From NCBI GenBank assembly GCA_041395725.1, contig JAWKZW010000001.1:2790001-2854000 (forward strand): DNA of 64,000 bases, given 5' to 3'. Source of the DNA: Gammaproteobacteria bacterium (GTDB taxonomy: Bacteria; Pseudomonadota; Gammaproteobacteria; Pseudomonadales; Pseudohongiellaceae). The notes below the pieces were generated by a model. It had not been told where the DNA came from. It saw only the letters and a program-made list of their open reading frames with translations, and did not search any database. Positions 35,461-44,554 of this stretch are shown here, piece after piece. The translations under genes were made by a program, and so were the position numbers. Position 1 is the stretch's first letter, and every line of letters starts with the position of its first letter.

Positions 35461-36935
35461 GCGAAGAGATCCTGATAAATGTGACACCCATGGAAACCCG
35501 GGTGGCGCTGATCGACAACGGTCTGTTACAGGAGATTTTTATTGAGCGCCCCAGCAACCGGGGCCGGGTCGGCGATATTTTCCTGGGCAAGGTGGTCCGG
35601 GTTATGCCGGGCATGGAGGCGGCGTTCGTGGATATTGGCCTGGAGCGTGCCGCTTTTATCCATACCACCGACATCATCCCTATTGGGCCCGACGGATTCG
35701 AGGTCCGTGAGGACGGGTCCCGAGCGATCCATCAACTGCTGCGTGAGGGTCAGTCGATTGTCGTGCAGGTGGCAAAAGACGCTATCAGCAGCAAGGGTGC
35801 CAGGCTGACAACGCATCTGACATTGCCGTCGCGCAACCTGGTTTTCTTGCCCCGCACGCGGCATATCGGAATTTCTCAGCGCCTGGAAGAAGACGGCGAG
35901 CGGGAGCGGCTGCTCAGTCTGCTGGACAGCTGCCTCGAACAGGAAGGGTTGAAGGAGCGCGGCGGTTATATCATCCGCACCGCCGCCGAGGGAACCGACG
36001 CCGCCGGTCTGCTGTCGGATATCCGCTTTCTGCAGCGTCTGTGGGAAGCCGTGGAGCGTCGTATCCGGCGCGGTGGCGAGGTCACCGCCGTGTATCGGGA
36101 CGTGCCCCTGTATATGCGGACCATGCGCGATCTGATCACCTCCAATGTTGAGAAAATCCGCGTGGATAATGAAGAGTCCTGTGCCGAGATTACCCGGTTT
36201 ATCGAGGACTTTATCCCGGACGCCGCCGCGCTGGTGGAACTGTATCGCGGTGACCGCCCGATATTCGATGTCTACGGGGTCGAGGACGAGATCAACAGGG
36301 CACTCAGTCGCAAGGTCAAGTTGAAATCAGGCGGAGACCTGGTGATCGATCAGACCGAGGCCATGACCACCATCGACGTCAACACTGGCGGCTACCTGGG
36401 AAGCCGTAACCACGCGGAAACGGTACTGAAAACCAACCTCGAGGCGGCCAATGCCATCGCCCGGCAGCTGCGGGTCAGGAACCTGGGTGGCATCATTATC
36501 CTGGATTTTATCGATATGCAGGATGAGGAACACCAGCGCCAGGTTCAGCGCATGCTGGCCAAGGCGCTGGAGAAAGATCCGGCGCGCACCACAATTACCG
36601 GCATCTCCCAGTTAGGTCTGATAGAGATGACCCGCAAGCGGACCCGGGAAAGCCTGGGACAGATAATCTGCAGTCCCTGTCCGGTTTGCGAGGGGCGTGG
36701 CGTGCAAAAATCTCCTGAGACGGTCTGCTACGAGATATTCAGGGAAATCATGCGAGTCGCCAGGGCCTATGAAAACGATGTGTTGCTGGTTATGGCTTCC
36801 CAACTGGTGGTGGACAGGCTGCTTGACGAGGATTCCGCTGCCCTGGCCGATCTGGAAGAATTGGTGGGTAAGACGGTCAAGTTTGAAGTGGAACCCATGT
36901 ATACTCAGGAACAGTTCGACGTAGTGCTGTTTTAG
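35457..36935 (+). CDS. rng: Ribonuclease G
   Basis: RNase G matures 16S rRNA 5' ends and degrades some mRNAs. The 492-residue protein has an N-terminal S1 domain ('RGRVGDIFLGKVVRVMPGMEAAFVDIG', in parts), the catalytic DNase I-like domain with 'TTIDVNTGGYLG' and 'IIILDFIDM', and the zinc-link pair in 'CSPCPVCEGRG'. It lacks the long RNase E C-terminal region. ATG 35457 overlaps the maf stop. Length is close to E. coli RNase G. Confidence 0.96.
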   Translation: MSEEILINVTPMETRVALIDNGLLQEIFIERPSNRGRVGDIFLGKVVRVMPGMEAAFVDIGLERAAFIHTTDIIPIGPDGFEVREDGSRAIHQLLREGQSIVVQVAKDAISSKGARLTTHLTLPSRNLVFLPRTRHIGISQRLEEDGERERLLSLLDSCLEQEGLKERGGYIIRTAAEGTDAAGLLSDIRFLQRLWEAVERRIRRGGEVTAVYRDVPLYMRTMRDLITSNVEKIRVDNEESCAEITRFIEDFIPDAAALVELYRGDRPIFDVYGVEDEINRALSRKVKLKSGGDLVIDQTEAMTTIDVNTGGYLGSRNHAETVLKTNLEAANAIARQLRVRNLGGIIILDFIDMQDEEHQRQVQRMLAKALEKDPARTTITGISQLGLIEMTRKRTRESLGQIICSPCPVCEGRGVQKSPETVCYEIFREIMRVARAYENDVLLVMASQLVVDRLLDEDSAALADLEELVGKTVKFEVEPMYTQEQFDVVLF

Positions 36936-37062
36936 CCGCTCCCGGCTGGTTGGACGGCCGCCCTGGCGACGACAGTTTATTGACCCTCAGGCCCAGCAAT
37001 CAGACGGAGGTTTCTTAAGTACCCGTTAAGCCGCTGCAGCGTATAAACAGGGCTGTCATTGG

Positions 37063-40000
37063 ATGCGGGCTTCCGTCAACATAATGTCATTATCTCCCCT
37101 GAAATCTCTGGCTCGGAAACTGGTGATGCTCCTGTCGATCATCCTGATCCTGTTTGCAGCCTACCTGAGCATCGGCCGGCACTTTATGCCGGCGCTCACC
37201 AGTTACACCAGTGATGTGGAAGCCTGGCTCAGTGAATCACTGGGGGTGCCGGTGTCCATCGAATCCCTGTCGGGGTACTTTGCAGGATTTAATCCCGCCA
37301 TCGAGATTCAGGGTCTTCGATTCGATGCCCTGGGCAGCGCCGAGGGCGCCGCTGGACAGCAGCCCGGCCTGCAGTTCGAACGGGCAACCCTGAGCCTGGA
37401 CATGGCAAAAACCCTGTTGCAGCGCAGGGTGGTGCTGGGCAATTTTATCGTACAGGGGCTGGATCTCAGTGTGCGCCGGATTGAGACCGGGGGCTGGATG
37501 CTGTCCGGCATCAGCCTTCAGGGCAGTGGGCCGCTGGATCTCCAGGCCGTGTATGACACAGTTCAGCGGGTGGACCGGCTGGAGCTTGCCGACCTGTCTA
37601 TTTCTGTGCAGTTGAACAATGACAGAAGTACGCGCTTTGAAGGGGTCCGGGCGGTGATTCAGAATGGCGCCGGCAGTCACTTCATTCACGTCGATGGCTA
37701 TATGGCTGGCAGCACTGACGAAATACAGCTGTCGCTGGAACTGGAGGGGGATTCCCTGTCTGAAATCAGCGGAGTCGTCCATGCTTCGCTGCCGCGGAAT
37801 AATTATTCCAGCCTGTCCGCGGGTGAAAGCGTTGCCGGGGTGACGCTGGGCGAGATCGTGGGCAGCGGACAGGCCTGGCTGGCCGTGGAGCGCGGGGAGG
37901 TTCAATCTGTTCTGTTGCAGCCTGAACTGGAGCGGCTCGAGGTCTCTCTGGCTGAGGGGGTGCCGCCTCTGGTGTTGGAAGCGCTTGCGGGGAGGGCCGA
38001 TCTGACCCTCGACGAGCCCGGGGCAGGCTGGCAGGTGGCCGCCAACGACCTGGCCTTTGTCTGGGGGGAGGCGCGGTGGAGTCCGGCGGACAGCCTGGTG
38101 GTTTATCGTCCGGGCAATGCCGTGCGGGTCTATGCCGAAACACTGAATACAGGCATTCTGAGGGATCTGGTGCTGGCCTCGGGTCGTTCGCCGGAGGCGC
38201 TGACTGAGCGTCTGGAGGGGCACTTTCCACGCGGTACGATACGCAATCTGGCGCTGAATTACTCACTGCAGGAAACCACCGCCGGCGACCTTTTTCTGAC
38301 CGCCAACCTCGACAACGTGGCGGTGGATTCATACCGGGGTGCCCCGGCCATTTCCGGTATCAACGGTTACCTGGAAGCCGATTGGGATTTAGACCGGCAA
38401 CTATTGAACGGCCTAGGTGAGGTGTCTTCGGAGAATTTCAGCATTCTGCTGCCGGGGATTTTTTCCGATACCTGGCAGTACGACTATGTCAACGGCAAAC
38501 TCCGCTTTCAGGCTGAAACCCAGGGCGATTTTCAGCTGCGACTGTCCAGCAGCATGATCGTGGCAGAATCCGAGATAGTCGATGGAAGAGCGCAGTTTTC
38601 CAGTCGTTTTCGTCGCGCCGCAAATGGAGAGTTGTCTTCCGACCTGAGCCTGCTGGTAGGAGCGACCAGGGCCGACGGCAGCAAGAAATCCGCCTATCTG
38701 CCCAGTGCGCCGACGATCAATCCCGGCCTGTATCGCACCATGGAGTGGCTGGACGGTGCGCTGCTGGATGGTGCGGTTTTCAACAGTGGAGTTATTTATC
38801 GGGGTCCGATCCATCAGGGTGCATCCGGTGAGGAGCGGGCCTTCCAGGCCTTTTTCAATTTCAATCAGGCCCATGCAAGCTATATCGATGCCTGGCCGGA
38901 GCTCAGTGATGTCGCCGGCTCAGTCATTGTGGACAACCGCAATGCCGAAATTTATGTGCAATCGGGGCAGACCCTGGGGCTGACGATCGGGCCAACCACA
39001 GCGTCGGTGCAGGAGCAGGCTGGCAATCAGCTGTGGCTGACCATAGAGGGCTCGGCCAACGGCAGCAGTCAGGCAGGTCTGGACTTTCTTAACGCCGCGC
39101 CGCTGGAAGCGACGCTTGGCGGGGCCCTGGCCAACTGGCAGGCCAGGGGGGATTTAGAGGCTCAGGTGAATCTGCGTATTCCGCTCAACCTGGCAGGCGT
39201 GGAGCCGCGAGTGCTGATCACGGCGGATGTGCAGGATAATCGGCTGGTATTGCCGGATTACCAGCTGCAATTTGACGACGTTGCCGGTGTTGTGAACTTC
39301 GATTCTCTGGCAGGTCTGCAGGACAGTGCATTGAGCGCCCGCCTGTTCGACGGCGAGGCCCGTTTCAGGCTTGCTTCACGGCGCAATAATGATGAAGCCG
39401 CCTTTGAGACCTATGTGGAAGTGGAGGGCGAGGGGGAAAGCGCAGCCCTGGCTGCATGGCCTGGTCAGAGCAGGTTTGTGAAGGCAATTCTCGATCGGGC
39501 CGACGGTTCTTTCAATTACCAGGCAGAATTGCAGATCGGTCAGGATGTTACCCGACTGAATCTGCTTTCAGACCTTGAGGGTCTTTCCCTGGATCTGCCA
39601 CAACCTTTTGCCAAGCCGGTGGAACAGTCTCAACCCCTCAATCTGCAGATTGATTTTGCGCGTCCGGTGACACACATTGAGGGCGTGCTGGGATCGCACC
39701 TGTCCCTGCGGGTGGATGTTATCGGGGAGGACCTGGACGGCATCGTGTATCTGGGCACCATGCCTGGCACCGCCGACCCGTGGCAGGCGGAAATCTACGC
39801 ACCTGGCCTGGAGTTGCGGGGCAATCTGGAAACATTCCAGGTGTCCGAATGGCTGGATATCCTGAACAACACCCGGATCGTCTCTTCGCCCTCCCGGGAT
39901 CTGACGCCGTGGATATCGCGGGTCAGGCTGGACATCGGCGAACTGGACGTGTTCGGGCAACAGATGGGCTCGGTGAACATCCAGATCGAGGACCTGCTCG

Positions 40001-41106
40001 GGACCGACTATTGGACCGTGGGTCTGGACAGCGAATCGATTGCGGGTTCGGTGCTCATTCCCTTTGATTCCGGCGAGTACATTGAAGCCTACCTGGCGTA
40101 CCTGCGGCTGCCCGGGGAGGGTGCCGAACCGGGGGGAGTGAACAGCGATGCTGAAACAGAGCTGCAGCGCGAGGACGTCTTCGCCCGCTTTGATCCCCGG
40201 AGTTTCCCGCGGGTAAAGTTTTACACCGGGGAGCTGAGCATCGGTGAGCGAAACTTTGGTTTTGGCCGCTTTACCATGACGCCAGACTCCGGAGGAGCCG
40301 AATTCAGCGACCTGCTGGTAAATCTGCGCGGCTTCAAGCTGGGGCAGGCCGGCGATGAGCCGACGTTTCAGTGGGCCTATGACGGCAACAGCCACCACAG
40401 CTACCTGGACGGCATTGTCCTGGTTGACGATATCGCGCAAGTGCTGCTGGCCAACGGTTATGCGGCCAGCCTGGAAAGCAGCAGCGGACGTTTTGACGCC
40501 CGGCTTGACTGGCCCGGCAGCCCGGCGTTCCTGCGCGCCGAGGATCTCAGTGGCGAGGTGTCATTCAAGGTGGAAGACGGCAGGTTTCTGCAGGGCAGTG
40601 GTGGACCGGGGGCCTTGAAACTTATCAGTATCATCAACCTGGATGCCATCATGCGCAGACTGCGCTTCAGTGACGACCTGTTGCGCCGCGGACTTGCCTA
40701 TGAGGAGATCAACGGTAACCTCAGTCTCGACACAGGGGTGGTTACTATAAATGACCAGCTGGTGATTACCGGGCCCTCCAGTGTTTACCAGATATCCGGC
40801 AGGCTGGATCTGGTGCAGCAGACCATTGACGGACAGATGTATATTACGCTGCCATTAAGCAGCAACATTCCCTGGCTCGGGCTGCTGGGTGCGATTTCGG
40901 GCACCCTGAATCCCTCCCTGGCCATCGGTGCCTATCTGTTCGAACGCATTTTCGGTGATCAGGTGGACAGCCTGACGACGGCGCAGTATCGCCTGCAGGG
41001 CCCCTGGGAGGGTCTGCAGCCGGAGCTTGAGCAGGCATTCAGTACGCCACCCCAGTCCGGAGGCGGCGGGACAGCCGGAGCCGGCCAGGCACCCTCGCAG
41101 AACTGA
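37063..41106 (+). CDS. yhdP: YhdP-family AsmA-like envelope protein
   Basis: YhdP is an AsmA/Vps13-type bridge that carries phospholipids between inner and outer membrane. The 1,347-residue protein has an N-terminal membrane anchor ('LVMLLSIILILFAAYL'), then a very long beta-rich periplasmic region of repeating short strands, with DUF3971-type and AsmA C-terminal segments ('GPGALKLISIINLDAIMRRL', 'GQMYITLPLSSNIPWLGLLG'). Slightly longer than E. coli YhdP. ATG 37063 or 37084; neither has a strong ribosome-binding site. Gene order rng-yhdP-nitrilase supports the call. Confidence 0.9.
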   Translation: MRASVNIMSLSPLKSLARKLVMLLSIILILFAAYLSIGRHFMPALTSYTSDVEAWLSESLGVPVSIESLSGYFAGFNPAIEIQGLRFDALGSAEGAAGQQPGLQFERATLSLDMAKTLLQRRVVLGNFIVQGLDLSVRRIETGGWMLSGISLQGSGPLDLQAVYDTVQRVDRLELADLSISVQLNNDRSTRFEGVRAVIQNGAGSHFIHVDGYMAGSTDEIQLSLELEGDSLSEISGVVHASLPRNNYSSLSAGESVAGVTLGEIVGSGQAWLAVERGEVQSVLLQPELERLEVSLAEGVPPLVLEALAGRADLTLDEPGAGWQVAANDLAFVWGEARWSPADSLVVYRPGNAVRVYAETLNTGILRDLVLASGRSPEALTERLEGHFPRGTIRNLALNYSLQETTAGDLFLTANLDNVAVDSYRGAPAISGINGYLEADWDLDRQLLNGLGEVSSENFSILLPGIFSDTWQYDYVNGKLRFQAETQGDFQLRLSSSMIVAESEIVDGRAQFSSRFRRAANGELSSDLSLLVGATRADGSKKSAYLPSAPTINPGLYRTMEWLDGALLDGAVFNSGVIYRGPIHQGASGEERAFQAFFNFNQAHASYIDAWPELSDVAGSVIVDNRNAEIYVQSGQTLGLTIGPTTASVQEQAGNQLWLTIEGSANGSSQAGLDFLNAAPLEATLGGALANWQARGDLEAQVNLRIPLNLAGVEPRVLITADVQDNRLVLPDYQLQFDDVAGVVNFDSLAGLQDSALSARLFDGEARFRLASRRNNDEAAFETYVEVEGEGESAALAAWPGQSRFVKAILDRADGSFNYQAELQIGQDVTRLNLLSDLEGLSLDLPQPFAKPVEQSQPLNLQIDFARPVTHIEGVLGSHLSLRVDVIGEDLDGIVYLGTMPGTADPWQAEIYAPGLELRGNLETFQVSEWLDILNNTRIVSSPSRDLTPWISRVRLDIGELDVFGQQMGSVNIQIEDLLGTDYWTVGLDSESIAGSVLIPFDSGEYIEAYLAYLRLPGEGAEPGGVNSDAETELQREDVFARFDPRSFPRVKFYTGELSIGERNFGFGRFTMTPDSGGAEFSDLLVNLRGFKLGQAGDEPTFQWAYDGNSHHSYLDGIVLVDDIAQVLLANGYAASLESSSGRFDARLDWPGSPAFLRAEDLSGEVSFKVEDGRFLQGSGGPGALKLISIINLDAIMRRLRFSDDLLRRGLAYEEINGNLSLDTGVVTINDQLVITGPSSVYQISGRLDLVQQTIDGQMYITLPLSSNIPWLGLLGAISGTLNPSLAIGAYLFERIFGDQVDSLTTAQYRLQGPWEGLQPELEQAFSTPPQSGGGGTAGAGQAPSQN

Positions 41107-41146
41107 CACCGCCAGTGAATCCAACAAGATACTCCAAGGAGCTTTC

Positions 41147-41995
41147 ATGACACACCGTGTAGCCGCCGTGCAAATGGTCAGCACCGGCAATATTCAGCAG
41201 AACCTGGACGCCGCCGCGGCACTGATTGAGACTGCTGCCCGGCAGGGCGCCGAACTGGTGTTGCTGCCAGAAAACTTCGCCGTACTGGATGGCGGGCCGC
41301 TGCGCCAGTTTGCCGAAGTTCAGGGCGCCACTGAAAGCCTGCTGCAGGCTTTCCTGTCCCGGCAGGCCAGGACTCACGGCATAATCCTGGTGGGTGGCAC
41401 CATCCCGCTGCTGTCACGCCCACCGCAGGCCGACGGCAGTAGTCTGGCAGACCTTAACGATGGTCGGGTGCGCCCTGCCTCGCTGGTGTATGACGCCTCC
41501 GGGCAGGTGATTGCCCGCTACGACAAGATGCATCTTTTTGATGTGAAGGTGGCGGATCGCCAGGCCGAATATTCCGAATCCCGCAGCTTCGAGGCCGGTG
41601 ATCAGCCAGTGGTCGTGGATACCAGCATCGGCCGGCTCGGTCTTACCATCTGCTATGACCTGCGTTTTCCGGAGTTGTATCGGACCCTGCAGGAGGCGGG
41701 GGCCGAGATATTCACGGTACCGTCAGCCTTCACACGGACGACTGGAGAGGCCCATTGGGAAGTCCTGTTGCGGGCCCGGGCAATCGAAAACCAGTGCTTC
41801 GTGGTGGCCGCAAATCAGGGTGGTGTGCACAATCAGACCAGAGAAACCTTCGGCCACTCGATGATTGTTGACCCCTGGGGTAAAGTCCTGGACCGGTTGA
41901 CGGTGGGGGAAGGCGTGGCTATTGCCGACATTAACCTGAAACAGATGAACCGGATACGGCAGGATATGCCGATAACCAGCCATCGTCGCTTATAA
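41147..41995 (+). CDS. Carbon-nitrogen hydrolase (nitrilase superfamily, Nit1-like)
   Basis: The 282-residue protein has the Glu-Lys-Cys triad of the superfamily: Glu in 'LLPENFAV', Lys in 'YDKMHLFDV' and Cys in 'GLTICYDLRFPELYR'. The 'YDLRFPELYR' form is characteristic of Nit/YbeM-type amidases, which act on deaminated glutathione; this is the likely role, by family. ATG 41147 has AAGGAG 7 bases upstream. It follows yhdP in the order also seen in pseudomonads. Confidence 0.88.
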   Translation: MTHRVAAVQMVSTGNIQQNLDAAAALIETAARQGAELVLLPENFAVLDGGPLRQFAEVQGATESLLQAFLSRQARTHGIILVGGTIPLLSRPPQADGSSLADLNDGRVRPASLVYDASGQVIARYDKMHLFDVKVADRQAEYSESRSFEAGDQPVVVDTSIGRLGLTICYDLRFPELYRTLQEAGAEIFTVPSAFTRTTGEAHWEVLLRARAIENQCFVVAANQGGVHNQTRETFGHSMIVDPWGKVLDRLTVGEGVAIADINLKQMNRIRQDMPITSHRRL

Positions 41996-42032
41996 TCCCT
42001 CTTTTTGCCGGGAAGTCTGTGGTCCGCCTGCC

Positions 42033-42764
42033 GTGATTATCAATAAAAGTCTGATTACCAATTTTCTCGCCCTGTTACTGGTGCTGGCAGGTTTTGCCGC
42101 CCGGGAGCCGTTGCGACCTTACCTGCTCAATACCGGATTGTTTGCCCTGTCAGGCGGTCTGACCAACTGGCTTGCGGTTTACATGCTGTTTGAGCGGGTG
42201 CCGGGGTTCTATGGTTCGGGTGTCATTCCACTGCGCTTTGAAGAATTCAAGGACGGTATTCGCAACCTGATTATGGAACAATTCTTCAATCGCGGGAATC
42301 TGGATCGGTTTTTCAAAGATGCCACCGAGATTTCAGAGCGTCTCGAGGTGGAGCTTAAGGCCAGCGTCGGGCGCCTGGATCTTGACTCAGTGTTTGAATC
42401 CCTGGTTGATGCCGTCATGAAATCTTCTTTGGGATCAATGCTGAGCATGATGGGCGGGCGCAATGCGCTGGACAGTCTGCGGGAACCCTTCAAGCAGAAG
42501 CTGGCGGACTATTTTCAGGTGCTGTTCACCAAGGCCTCATTCCGTCAGCACCTGCAGGACGCCGTGAAGAACTCGCTGGAAAGTGAGGCTGTGCTGGGCA
42601 AGCTGGAGGCAATGATTGACAACAGGCTGGAGGAGATGACTCCGCAACTGGTGAAGCAGATCGTCCAGGACATGATCCGGGAGCACCTTGGGTGGCTGGT
42701 CATCTGGGGTGGCGTGGTCGGTGGTCTGATAGGTCTGGGCTTTACAGTGGTCATGCAGGGTTAG
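42033..42764 (+). CDS. DUF445 family membrane protein
   Basis: The 243-residue protein starts at GTG 42033. It has an N-terminal hydrophobic helix, the family motif 'SGGLTNWLAVYMLFERVPGFYGSGVIP' (in parts), a helical cytoplasmic or periplasmic middle, and a C-terminal membrane helix ('LVIWGGVVGGLIGLGFTVVM'). DUF445 proteins are widespread and of unknown function. It follows the nitrilase gene by 37 bases. Confidence 0.85.
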   Translation: MIINKSLITNFLALLLVLAGFAAREPLRPYLLNTGLFALSGGLTNWLAVYMLFERVPGFYGSGVIPLRFEEFKDGIRNLIMEQFFNRGNLDRFFKDATEISERLEVELKASVGRLDLDSVFESLVDAVMKSSLGSMLSMMGGRNALDSLREPFKQKLADYFQVLFTKASFRQHLQDAVKNSLESEAVLGKLEAMIDNRLEEMTPQLVKQIVQDMIREHLGWLVIWGGVVGGLIGLGFTVVMQG

Positions 42765-43055
42765 CCTGGCGAATCTGCGTGAAAGACCTCGGTTTTTCGT
42801 CTCTGCACCGCAGTCGGATTTAATTTGACTGTTCGTTCATTCTTCTTCGGTCCGCAAAGTCACGCAGCCGCTGGCAGCAAGGGTTCGCCTGTGTCACCGC
42901 GCAAAAACGATGACGGGTCAAGGCGCACGCAGCAAAGCTGCGCGTGATCAGCCAGTTATCTGCGAGGATCTGGAATTTATTTGGGTTTAACGCCCAGGTC
43001 GGGATGTAAAAGCCGGGTTACTGTACTACAATACCGCCTCTTTGAAATCTCGGGG
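42765..43055. other. Intergenic region upstream of the TetR-type gene
   Basis: No gene is supported. The stretch holds an imperfect hairpin around 'CACGCAGC AAA GCTGCGCGTG' near 42930 without a T run, and a TACAAT box at 43027-43032 that could be the -10 of the regulator's promoter. Confidence 0.45.
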
Positions 43056-43074
43056 GGCCCTGCCTGGCAGGGCC
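43056..43074. promoter_or_regulatory. Perfect 19-bp palindrome, probable regulator operator
   Basis: GGCCCTGCC and GGCAGGGCC flank a single T, 58 bases before the TetR-type start and just after a possible -10 box. TetR-family repressors usually bind such palindromes in their own promoter, so this is a likely operator. Binding is inferred. As RNA it would also fold into a tight hairpin. Confidence 0.5.
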
Positions 43075-43132
43075 GTGTAGGTACTCAATATTTTTAACGG
43101 AACAGTGATTCCGGAAAGGATCTTAAACAGTT

Positions 43133-43717
43133 ATGGCAAGACCAGTTGAATTTGAATACGAGAAAGTTCTGAACAGCGCGATGGAACAGTTCTGGAAGGA
43201 AGGGTACGAGGCCAGCTCGGTACAGAAGTTGCTGGATTGTACCGGCATCAATCGCGGGACGCTCTACAATTCATTCGGTGACAAGGACACCTTTTTCAAG
43301 ACTTGTGTGCAGCATTACAACAAGGGCATCGATGAGAATATCAATGCCTCTCTGAAAAACAAGGATCTTGCCCCCTGGGATGCCATCAGCAAGTATTTCG
43401 AGCTATCTGTCACCGGCGTCAGCAACAAGCACCGGGCACTGGGTTGCCTGCTGGTTAATTCCCTGTGTGAAAGTATCAATTATGACCGGGAGATGAAGAA
43501 GCTGGTCCGCAGTTCATTGGCCACTGTTCGTAAGGCATTGCTGGTCAGGCTCAATGAAGCCAAGAAAAAAGGCAAGATCAAGAAGGGTGTGACTGCCGAC
43601 TTCGCGGCGGATGTGCTGATGAACACCCTGCACGGTGTGCGGGTGAATTCCCGAGACGGTAAAAATGCCAAAGAGTTGGGCGATCTGATTCAATTCAGTA
43701 TCAACGCTTTGCAATAA
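43133..43717 (+). CDS. TetR/AcrR-family transcriptional regulator
   Basis: The 194-residue protein has an N-terminal TetR helix-turn-helix: 'VLNSAMEQFWKEGYEASSV' then 'GINRGTLYNSFGDKDTFFK', around residues 11-55. The C-terminal ligand domain resembles TetR_C members with 'LGCLLVNSLCES' and a basic 'KKKGKIKKG' segment. The ligand and targets are unknown. A 19-bp palindrome lies in its leader and a terminator follows at 43854. No co-transcribed enzyme or pump is adjacent. Confidence 0.9.
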   Translation: MARPVEFEYEKVLNSAMEQFWKEGYEASSVQKLLDCTGINRGTLYNSFGDKDTFFKTCVQHYNKGIDENINASLKNKDLAPWDAISKYFELSVTGVSNKHRALGCLLVNSLCESINYDREMKKLVRSSLATVRKALLVRLNEAKKKGKIKKGVTADFAADVLMNTLHGVRVNSRDGKNAKELGDLIQFSINALQ

Positions 43718-43853
43718 AACTGATTGAAGGGCGTCGGGAGTCCCGTTGCGAGCACTTCGGGTAACTCTGGGGGTAGTCTTAATGTTAATTAAAACAATCT
43801 GTTACGCCTGTTTTCAGCAATCACCTGGTGTGGATTGAAAACGGCGGCTGTTT
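43718..43853. other. Gap between the TetR-type gene and its terminator
   Basis: No gene is supported here. The remaining 161 bp after the terminator (43879-44039) form the leader of exbD, with a TATACT box at about 43924 as a possible -10. Confidence 0.4.
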
Positions 43854-43878
43854 AAAGGGCCCTGCGGGGTCCTTTTTG
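43854..43878 (+). terminator. Rho-independent terminator after the TetR-type gene
   Basis: AAAGGGCCC pairs with GGGTCCTTT (one G-T wobble) around a TGCG loop, followed by TT-rich sequence. It lies between the regulator and exbD. Confidence 0.75.
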
Positions 43879-44039
43879 TTGATGGGGGCTTGAAGGCTCT
43901 TTTTTCGCCGGTGGAATTGCTGCTATACTCGGGACTGTATGTCGCAAAGCGGGTCGGGTTTGGTTGTAGCGCATTGCCGCCGGTCAATAGTTTTTAAACT
44001 TTATAAACGTCTCAAAGTTCAAAGTAGCAGGACACAACA

Positions 44040-44468
44040 ATGAAAAAAATAGCTGGCAAAAGAAAGTCTGACGAAACCAATATCGACCTCACGCCTATGC
44101 TCGACGTGGTGTTTATCTTATTGATTTTCTTTGTAGTAACGGCGACTTTCCTGTCAGAATCCGCGATCAGTGCCGCCAGCAGCGAAAGCAACGATAATCC
44201 GCCGCCGCCGCCGGAAGATGCGCCTCAGAACATCCTGTTCGAAATCGGCCCGAACGATGAAATCATTCTCAACAAGCAGCCCCGGCCGATTATCCGAACC
44301 CAGATACGGTCTAACATCGACCAGTTGAAGGCAGAGAATCCGTCTGCCTCCGTGATCATTCAACCGAACAACAACTCCAGTGTGTCGACACTGGTGCTGA
44401 TCATGGATGCTGCGCGGCAGGCAGGTATGCCTAATATTTCCATCATCGAGCCGACCGGCCGCCGCTGA
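44040..44468 (+). CDS. exbD: ExbD/TolR-family biopolymer transport protein (orphan)
   Basis: ExbD is part of the proton-driven ExbB-ExbD or TolQ-TolR motor. The 142-residue protein has the N-terminal helix with the essential Asp in 'IDLTPMLDVVFILLIFFVVT' (first 20 residues quoted), a Pro-rich linker, and a periplasmic domain ending 'AARQAGMPNISIIEP'. No exbB, tonB or tolA lies beside it and a terminator follows at once, so it is transcribed alone. Its partner must be encoded elsewhere. It may serve a TonB or gliding-type motor; this cannot be decided here. Confidence 0.9.
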   Translation: MKKIAGKRKSDETNIDLTPMLDVVFILLIFFVVTATFLSESAISAASSESNDNPPPPPEDAPQNILFEIGPNDEIILNKQPRPIIRTQIRSNIDQLKAENPSASVIIQPNNNSSVSTLVLIMDAARQAGMPNISIIEPTGRR

Positions 44469-44491
44469 TCGGTTTACTGCCAGTAGTAATA

Positions 44492-44518
44492 AAAAACGCA
44501 CCTTTCGGGTGCGTTTTT
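44492..44518 (+). terminator. Rho-independent terminator after exbD
   Basis: AAAAACGCACC and GGTGCGTTTTT form an 11-bp stem with a TTTCG loop; the right arm itself ends in five T. Confidence 0.9.
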
Positions 44519-44554
44519 GTTTGTGGGACAGGATAAAGCAGCCGGGTATTATTG

